The notes under the pieces: generated by a model
The model's input: the letters and a program-made list of their open reading frames with translations, nothing else
The model's database searches: none
Told to the model about the DNA's origin: nothing
Translations under genes and position numbers: made by a program
Part shown: piece by piece, positions 5,237 to 10,003 of the stretch
Layout: each line of letters starts with the position of its first letter
Numbering within the stretch: position 1 is the first letter of the stretch
Assembly (NCBI GenBank): GCA_036703315.1
Contig: DATNPH010000275.1
Span: 1 to 10,003 of the forward strand
DNA: 10,003 nucleotides
Direction: 5' to 3'
Origin: DATNPH01 sp036703315
Lineage (GTDB): Bacteria; Cyanobacteriota; Cyanobacteriia; Cyanobacteriales; Coleofasciculaceae

Positions 5237-5624
5237 CTCTTCAGGATTGAAAACCATTAGGCAAACGCGATTGTTTCTTAACAAAAGCTCACCAATAGGT
5301 TCTTCAAATAGTCCGTTAGCAACTTCTTCCGATACTGCCAAATAAAGTACTCGGTCGGGTTCAACTTGGGCTAGAACGTCATGATATACAATATACTGAC
5401 CGATAGCTTTCTCTAGATCGCTCATTTCAGATAGACCAGTAAAGCTCTTAATTTCAACGGCAATCTGGCGTTCAGCTCTCTCGGCTGCTAAGAGTTGTTC
5501 TGCTCCCAAGTCAACGTACATATCTTTCTTACCCCATTTTAAACTGAGTGGATCGTGGGTAATTGTCCAATCATCTTTGATAGGGCATTTTTTCACAGTC
5601 GTGGTAGATATCTCTGGCTGGCAT
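5198..5624 (-). pseudogene. xisH: XisH-family gene, frameshifted and 3'-truncated
   Basis: XisH, with XisI and XisF, is needed for fdxN-element excision in Anabaena, and xisH/xisI homologues are widespread in cyanobacteria. The frame from GTG 5596 gives 132 residues with family features: DWTITHDPLSLKWGKKDMYV, DLGAEQLLAAER, QIAVEIKSF, DLEKAIGQYIVY and RVLYLAV. The normal family start (MPAxDIFH) is present just upstream as MPARDIYHD from ATG 5622-5624, but in another frame that stops at TGA 5571-5573. A net 1-base gain or 2-base loss therefore lies around 5583-5601. At the other end, after FNPEEE the expected family tail (a V-I-V-x-W-I type strand) is replaced by RSHLQPSSPII, encoded by repeat copy E. 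No xisI follows. Translation from GTG 5596 would give an N-terminally shortened protein; loss of function is likely, not proven. Confidence 0.8.
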
Positions 5625-5687
5625 ATCGCGTTACATAGTTCATAGTAGGGAGTCTTGTTGCCTTAAGTAGATTGAAAGCTTAGTTGC

Positions 5688-6140
5688 ATGAATTACCCAG
5701 TATCTGAACGAGTTGGTGCCTTCATCATCCGAAAGAACGCCAAAAGCCTATACGAATTACTGCTGTTCGAGCATCCAGACTGTGAAGAAGCACCTATTCA
5801 AATTCCTGGAGGTGGAGTTGATTCAGGAGAATCTATGGAAGCAGCGCTGCATCGAGAAATTCACGAAGAAAGTGGTTTAACGAATCTGACAATCGTCCGT
5901 AAGCTGGGAATCGCTGAAATCTGCTGGCTGGATACAAAAATAACAAACCGCCGTCACTGCTTCCTCTTAGAAGCTTTCTCTGTCACTCGCGATCGCTGGG
6001 AACACATCGTTCATGGTAATGGTATTGATGCTGGATTCCGCTTCTCTTACTTCTGGCATCGTCCAGAGATTGATTTTACTCTACCTGACGAGTTGAGAGT
6101 CTTCATGACTCCACACCATATTCCCGAACTCTACAATTAG
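5688..6140 (+). CDS. Nudix hydrolase
   Basis: A 150-residue cytoplasmic protein with a complete Nudix box (G-x5-E-x7-R-E-U-x-E-E-x-G-U) at residues 42-64: G42, E48, then REIHEESGL (56-64). The Glu residues bind the divalent metal used to cleave nucleoside-diphosphate-linked substrates. Strand VGAFIIRK (9-16) and LYELLLFEHP (21-30) precede the box as in typical single-domain Nudix enzymes, and the length is normal. The substrate cannot be deduced. The start is the first Met of the domain; its ribosome-binding site is weak. It is divergent from the xisH remnant (63 bases between the two ATGs) and followed 7 nt later by the DUF4288 gene, so the two probably form an operon. Confidence 0.92.
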   Translation: MNYPVSERVGAFIIRKNAKSLYELLLFEHPDCEEAPIQIPGGGVDSGESMEAALHREIHEESGLTNLTIVRKLGIAEICWLDTKITNRRHCFLLEAFSVTRDRWEHIVHGNGIDAGFRFSYFWHRPEIDFTLPDELRVFMTPHHIPELYN

Positions 6141-6147
6141 GTAATTT

Positions 6148-6579
6148 ATGGGCTACATTCCTAAAGATGCAAAGTGGTATATTGCTGAACTTGTGATGGA
6201 GTTTCAGATAGAGGGCGATTCACATAACGTCGTCCATGTCAACATTGTTCTCATTCGTGCAGATTCACCTGAAGAAGCTTTCGAGAAAGCTGAACAGCTT
6301 GGGCGAGAAGCTGAGGACACTTACAAAAATCCTGATAATCGTACAGTTACCGTTACCTATCGTGGTATGCGGGCTCTAAATGTCATTCATGATGAATTGG
6401 AACACGGTGCTGAATTGATGTACGAGGAGAAAATCGGTGTCTGTGAAGATAAACTGCAAGCGATGCTCACCCCAAAATCTGAGTTAGCTATTTTTCGTCC
6501 GTGGCAACCTAAAGATTCGTCAGTCCCCGACTATAGTTCCAAGGAGGTAATGGAGGAAGTAAGAAATTTGATGGGGTAA
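6148..6579 (+). CDS. DUF4288 domain protein
   Basis: A 143-residue soluble, acidic protein. Residues 10-98 match the DUF4288 pattern as I remember it: WYIAELVMEF at the start, VNIVLIRADSPEEAFEKA (31-48), a strand ending YRGMRALNVIHDEL (71-84), and HGAELMYEE (86-94). The family is small, common in cyanobacteria and other bacteria, and has no known activity. The tail (105-143) is less conserved and ends in a Glu/Lys-rich helix. It has no signal peptide or membrane segment. It starts 7 nt after the Nudix stop, with a partial TTAGG Shine-Dalgarno overlapping that stop, which suggests co-transcription and perhaps coupling. A functional tie to the Nudix enzyme is only suggested by this spacing. Confidence 0.82.
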   Translation: MGYIPKDAKWYIAELVMEFQIEGDSHNVVHVNIVLIRADSPEEAFEKAEQLGREAEDTYKNPDNRTVTVTYRGMRALNVIHDELEHGAELMYEEKIGVCEDKLQAMLTPKSELAIFRPWQPKDSSVPDYSSKEVMEEVRNLMG

Positions 6580-6644
6580 TTCTTAACTTTTAATCTTCTT
6601 AAATTGTTCAAGCAGACGAGCTAGCTGTGTATCGTAAGCACCTG

Positions 6645-7970
6645 TCAGTTGTTACCCAGTAATTTGCGAGTTTCAACGGCGGCGGCTTTCATCGCTAGTT
6701 CAGGAGTGCGTTGCTTCCGTAGCGCCTCATTTAGATAGCGCTGCAATATTTCTGAGGCTTGAGCATACTCAGGAATCGGAGGACGTAACACAGGCTGCTT
6801 AACTGCCTTTGATAGTTGTTGAAAATGGCGATATTGGTTAATAATTTTGCGATCGCTAAATAGCGCCTTGCGACTTGGTACATGACCTGTCTCCAGAATA
6901 AACTGACGTTGTGCTTGGGCACTGGTTAGATACGCGATCGCTCTCCAGGCTTCATTAGGATGCTTGGAGGCTTTAGCAATGCCTAAGCCCCAGCTACCGT
7001 TGCAACCACCACCGCTACCGTCTATGACATTAAGTATCATCGGTTGAATCCCAACTTTCCCCCGAATCGAAGAGTCTTTGGCATTGGCATTCGTCCACAT
7101 ATAAGGCCAACCCCGAAGAAACACGGCATTCCCTTGCTGAAATTCTGCAAAGGATTCGTCTTCACTGTAGGAGACAACCGCTGCTGGAGAAATCTTTTCC
7201 TCAATGGTGCGGACTAAAAACCTAACGGCGGCAATGGCTTCGGGTTTATCAAGTCCCACTTCCAGGGTAGTTGGGTTAATCCAGAAACCACCATAGCCAT
7301 GCAGCACCTCAACAAACATCGCAGACAAGCCTTCATACTCCCGCCCTTGCCACAGGTAACCCCACTTAGTTGCACCTTGCTTTTGTAAGGCTTGTGAAAT
7401 TTTTAGCAATTGTTGAAAAGTTTCGGGAGGCTGGTATCTAGCTTGCTCTAATAAATCTTTGCGGTAGTAAAGCAAACCAATATCTGAGCGATAGGGAATG
7501 CGATATAGTCCATCCTGATAACGCCCAGCTGAGACATCACTCTCCAAGAATTCTGCCAATTCCTTCGGTGAAATTCGGTCGGACAAGTCCATCAGCCAAC
7601 CTTTGTCGGCAAACTCACTCACCCAGATGATGTCCATATAAATCAGGTCATAGGGATTTCCCGCCTGAAAGCTAATAGTGTAGAACTCCTTAAGCTTTTG
7701 TGTTAGGTCACCTTGGCGATTTTGTGCTTTTACAAGGCTAATCCGAATATCTCTGTTTTTGGTTTCAAAATTATTGATTAATGATGACCAATATGTAGCT
7801 TCAGAAGCTGGAACCACCAAAGTAAGGTGCACAGGTGGTGTTCGTGGCCAGGTTATGAGGAGGATTACTAAAATTACGATTTGGAGGATAGCTGCTAGCC
7901 CCCAGATGTTCATGACACCAAGTCGCTGTAAGAATTTTGGCAGTCTGCTCAGCGGTTGGTTGTCTTTCAT
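6645..7970 (-). CDS. ABC transporter solute-binding protein, family 1 (sugar-type), membrane-anchored
   Basis: A 441-residue protein of the extracellular solute-binding family 1 (MalE/UgpB type), which captures sugars or related solutes for an ABC importer. A basic N-terminus (K2, R9, K12, R16) precedes one hydrophobic helix at about 22-41 with no lipobox Cys, so it is probably a membrane-anchored periplasmic protein. Typical family segments follow: NPYDLIYMDIIWVSEFADKG (105-124), LYRIPYRSDIGLLYYRKDLL (155-174), the Gly-rich turn and WGLGIAKASKHPNEAWRAI (327-345), and GHVPSRKALF (362-371). Length is normal. I see no Shine-Dalgarno before the ATG; M20 is a possible later start but would lose the basic region. 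No permease or ATPase gene is in the window. The substrate is undetermined. It ends convergent with the DUF4288 gene, 65 bases apart. Confidence 0.9.
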   Translation of the reverse strand: MKDNQPLSRLPKFLQRLGVMNIWGLAAILQIVILVILLITWPRTPPVHLTLVVPASEATYWSSLINNFETKNRDIRISLVKAQNRQGDLTQKLKEFYTISFQAGNPYDLIYMDIIWVSEFADKGWLMDLSDRISPKELAEFLESDVSAGRYQDGLYRIPYRSDIGLLYYRKDLLEQARYQPPETFQQLLKISQALQKQGATKWGYLWQGREYEGLSAMFVEVLHGYGGFWINPTTLEVGLDKPEAIAAVRFLVRTIEEKISPAAVVSYSEDESFAEFQQGNAVFLRGWPYMWTNANAKDSSIRGKVGIQPMILNVIDGSGGGCNGSWGLGIAKASKHPNEAWRAIAYLTSAQAQRQFILETGHVPSRKALFSDRKIINQYRHFQQLSKAVKQPVLRPPIPEYAQASEILQRYLNEALRKQRTPELAMKAAAVETRKLLGNN

Positions 7971-8262
7971 GGATCAAGTAACGATGTGCGATCGCCTCCA
8001 GAGATGTCCCAACTCTTAATCTACCTCTCGTTCCTCCAGTAAGTTGCTTCCAGATTCTCAAGAAACAAAAATTATTCGTGGAAGGCGTGACACCTCGTCC
8101 TCACTAAAGCTTTGGTGCCTTCCTCCTCTCCGAAGAGTCGGTAGGGTTTCCAGGCGGGAACACCATATGAAACTATGCTCTTGAGATGGGTGTTACCACT
8201 CATGTGTGGTGGTGACCACTGCATCGCTTAGCTAGACTCGAAAAGCTCTCTAAGATAACCTA
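7971..8262. other. Divergent intergenic region
   Basis: These 292 bases separate the minus-strand solute-binding protein from the plus-strand AI-2E-family gene and should hold both promoters. A HIP1 octamer lies near 7988. A 5-bp dyad GTGGT-G-ACCAC (8209-8219) and a looser ACCAC...GTGGT pair (8195-8210) lie 44-68 bases before the plus-strand start; they could be an operator but are short. I could not call -35/-10 boxes with confidence, and no convincing small gene was found. Confidence 0.4.
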
Positions 8263-9321
8263 ATGCCAAATTTTCGACATAGAAATAGTGGATGGAGTGA
8301 GCTAACTCGTGGTGCTCCACTCGCCGTATGCCTTGCAGCGGCACTACTTATTCTCTACGAATTGTTGCCGGTTCTGGAACTGGTGGCTATTGCGGTGCTT
8401 CTAGCCCTTGGTCTTCGGACTACTTTGCAGTGGTTGCAGAAGATTTTTGTCGTTCGCTGGCTAGCAGGAATGATACTAGTTGGGCTAATCGGCGGCTTTG
8501 GGTTATTTCTCACGCTTGTGATGATTCCCAGCTTGGTGGAAGAAACCCAGACGCTGTCCGAGGCTTTGCCAAAATATCTAAACTCCTTAATTGCGTTGTC
8601 GCGGCGGCTTCACAGCACCATGAGTTATGTTCCCGATCTCTCTCAAGGGCTAGAGGAACTAAAAGGTGTGCTCAATCATATAGTTGGTTTCTTGCCACGA
8701 CTACTAAGAGACACTTTTGATCTGTCGCTTCAAGCGCTGGCGACAGTAATTCTAGCGATGTATATGGCTTATGACCCTGATGCTTTGACTAGAGGAATCC
8801 TGCGGCTGTCACCACGTAAGCACCACAGGAGGATTAAACGGTTTCTCGAAGCTACCAAGGTCAGACTTCGTGGGTGGCTCTTTGGTACAGGACTGGCAAT
8901 ATTGATCATTGGGGCAGGGGCAGTGGTCGGGCTTTTGATTCTACAAATCCCCTTGGCTGTCTCCTTGGGTGTGATTGCTGGGATTTTAGAGGTCATTCCC
9001 TATGTGGGTCCGATAGTGGGTTCCATTCTGCCAGCGCTACTAGCACTCACCATCTCGCCAACTAAAGCACTACTTGTCTTGGTGTACTTTTTGGTTTTGA
9101 ACCAAGTAGAAGTTCACCTAGTCCAGCCGATAGTAATGGCTCAACGGGTAGGTCTACATCCAGTGGTCGTAATCCTTGCTTTTCTTTGTATGGGTAAGCT
9201 GCTGGGATTGATTGGTATCCTCCTCGCCGTTCCCATTGCAGCCGTTATCGTGACTTTGGTAGATGAACTCAGCCCACGGGAACCTCTTCAAGAAGCATCC
9301 CACTTAGAAGACACCCACTAA
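8263..9321 (+). CDS. AI-2E family transporter (PerM/TqsA-like membrane protein)
   Basis: A 352-residue polytopic protein of the AI-2E transporter family (Pfam PF01594). Some members move autoinducer-2 or other small molecules or act as ion antiporters; substrates of cyanobacterial members are mostly unknown. Hydrophobic segments lie at about 18-52, 66-90, 151-170, 207-262, 267-283 and 300-333, with the family's long soluble stretch between the third helix and residue 150. The C-terminal half holds the signature: IPYVGPIVGSILPALLAL (245-262), NQVEVHLVQPIV (280-291), VGLHPVVVILA (296-306), GLIGILLAVPIAAV (315-328). Length is typical. The Shine-Dalgarno is poor, but the basic N-terminus before the first helix supports this ATG. 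It is divergent from the solute-binding protein gene; no functional link is evident. Confidence 0.92.
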   Translation: MPNFRHRNSGWSELTRGAPLAVCLAAALLILYELLPVLELVAIAVLLALGLRTTLQWLQKIFVVRWLAGMILVGLIGGFGLFLTLVMIPSLVEETQTLSEALPKYLNSLIALSRRLHSTMSYVPDLSQGLEELKGVLNHIVGFLPRLLRDTFDLSLQALATVILAMYMAYDPDALTRGILRLSPRKHHRRIKRFLEATKVRLRGWLFGTGLAILIIGAGAVVGLLILQIPLAVSLGVIAGILEVIPYVGPIVGSILPALLALTISPTKALLVLVYFLVLNQVEVHLVQPIVMAQRVGLHPVVVILAFLCMGKLLGLIGILLAVPIAAVIVTLVDELSPREPLQEASHLEDTH

Positions 9322-9353
9322 CCCTATCGAACAGCTTACCCTAGCCGGCAAAG

Positions 9354-10003
9354 TTATCGAGAACGTGGGGGAATGCGTTGCACATCTCTTTCAAACGGCG
9401 GAGGTGAATATTGAGTGCTAGGACTTACTACTCCCCAATTGAGGTCTAAGGCATCAAGAATCCGAGGTCTTGATACGACCGTAGCACCGTTCATCAACCA
9501 GATTCTATTGATACCTTGGGTCACTTCACGCCACAGTAAATCTGATATCCCATTGCCATCAAAGTCACCCGTACCGACAACTTTCCAATTTAGGTTGCGA
9601 TCGCTCTCAATATTCGTTGCCAATGATACACTCCTGCCATTCATGAACCAGATGGCATTGTCCCCTATCGTCGAGTGACGCCACACAATATCTGACTTTC
9701 CATCTCTATTAAAGTCACCCGTACCAGCGACTTTCCAATTGAGGTCTAAGGCATCAAGAATCCGAGGTCTTGATACGACCGTAGCACCGTTCATCAACCA
9801 GATTCTATTGATACCTTGGGTCACTTCACGCCAAAGCAGATCTGCCCTGCCATTGCCATCAAAGTCACCCGTACCGACAATTTTCCAATTCAGGTTGCGA
9901 TCGCTCTCAATATTCGTTGCTAATGATACAGTCCCGCCATTCATGAACCAGATGGCATTGTCCCCTATCGTCGAGTGACGCCACACAATATCTGACTTTC
10001 CAT
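9354..10003 (-). CDS. FG-GAP/VCBS repeat protein, C-terminal part (cut by window edge)
   Basis: The frame is open to the right edge, so this is only the C-terminal ~216 residues; an internal GTG near 9986 is not the true start. It consists of about 50-residue repeats with pattern GTGDFDGNGRADLLWR, then WLMNG or WFMNG and a LNW strand. D-F-D-G-N-G-x-x-D is a calcium-binding loop of FG-GAP/VCBS beta-propeller blades (D-x-D-x-N-x-x-x-D). Two repeat types alternate, giving a 100-residue super-repeat. The last blade passes into a short polar Pro/Arg tail (SPPPFERDVQRIPPRSR). Such proteins are usually exported and act in adhesion or as surface beta-propellers; localisation cannot be judged without the N-terminus. 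It converges with the AI-2E-family gene, 32 bases away, with no clear terminator between them. Confidence 0.85.
   Translation of the reverse strand, partial: GKSDIVWRHSTIGDNAIWFMNGGTVSLATNIESDRNLNWKIVGTGDFDGNGRADLLWREVTQGINRIWLMNGATVVSRPRILDALDLNWKVAGTGDFNRDGKSDIVWRHSTIGDNAIWFMNGRSVSLATNIESDRNLNWKVVGTGDFDGNGISDLLWREVTQGINRIWLMNGATVVSRPRILDALDLNWGVVSPSTQYSPPPFERDVQRIPPRSR
9435..10003. repeat. 300-bp near-identical tandem repeats within the FG-GAP gene
   Basis: Sequence from 9435 recurs 300 bases later, in phase with the reading frame (100 codons). Comparing 9435-9703 with 9735-10003 I count 12 mismatches in 269 positions, about 95.5 percent identity, with no indels. The second copy runs off the window edge, so more copies may follow. 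Confidence 0.9.

Noticed and set aside
7801..8061. 86-codon minus-strand ORF overlapping the start of the solute-binding protein
   Set aside because: It lies mostly over the solute-binding protein N-terminus and its upstream region in another frame, with no recognisable features.
8195..8219. ACCAC/GTGGT hairpins upstream of the AI-2E-family gene as a riboswitch or terminator
   Set aside because: Stems are only 5 bp, there is no T-run and no match to a known riboswitch core. At most a possible operator.
9415..9978. Two plus-strand ORFs with near-identical sequences
   Set aside because: They are the reverse complement of the FG-GAP tandem repeats; the minus-strand frame carries the calcium-loop motifs.

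Overview
The window looks like chromosomal DNA of a cyanobacterium. The octamer GCGATCGC (HIP1), a hallmark of many cyanobacterial genomes, occurs about a dozen times in genes and spacers. The families found (XisH-like, DUF4288, FG-GAP/VCBS repeats, DUF1304, small secreted SH3-like proteins) are common in filamentous and Chroococcidiopsis-type cyanobacteria. I cannot name a genus from sequence alone. No tRNA, rRNA, CRISPR array or complete insertion sequence was seen.

Left half (1-5200): an accessory island of small plus-strand genes, most encoding short proteins with signal peptides. In order: an unknown exported protein (502-1236); a four-helix DUF1304-type membrane protein (1489-1890); an exported protein with three CNFHGC motifs, a Pro/Tyr linker and a Cys4 C-terminal domain (2037-2537); an SH3-like exported protein (2997-3461); a decayed exported-protein gene (3503-3996) that standard ORF calling misses; a second SH3-like exported protein (4038-4385); and a paralogue of the CNFHGC protein with the same C-terminal domain but a different duplicated N-terminal module (4600-5136, probably initiated upstream at 4568 in a frame that is currently out of register). 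Spacers between these genes carry related copies of one composite repeat. It lies in front of the first three genes and behind both Cys4-domain genes, suggesting growth of the island by duplication of gene-plus-flank units.

Middle (5198-6579): a minus-strand xisH-family gene, frameshifted near its 5' end, lacking its usual C-terminus and partner xisI, and fused at its 3' end to a repeat copy. Next comes a plus-strand pair, a Nudix hydrolase followed 7 nt later by a DUF4288 protein.

Right part (6645-10003): more conventional genes. A minus-strand family-1 ABC solute-binding protein with an N-terminal membrane anchor and no transporter partners in view; a divergent AI-2E-family (PerM/TqsA-like) membrane protein; and, convergent with it, the C-terminal part of an FG-GAP/VCBS-repeat protein that runs off the right edge and is encoded by near-identical 300-bp tandem repeats.

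How the parts relate: the left island probably makes envelope, periplasmic or extracellular proteins, and no enzyme or known pathway links them. The most unusual points are the shared intergenic cassette, the modular Cys-rich paralogues, a tetranucleotide tract that sets the reading frame of one of them, and two decayed genes (3503-3996 and xisH) next to possible rearrangement scars.
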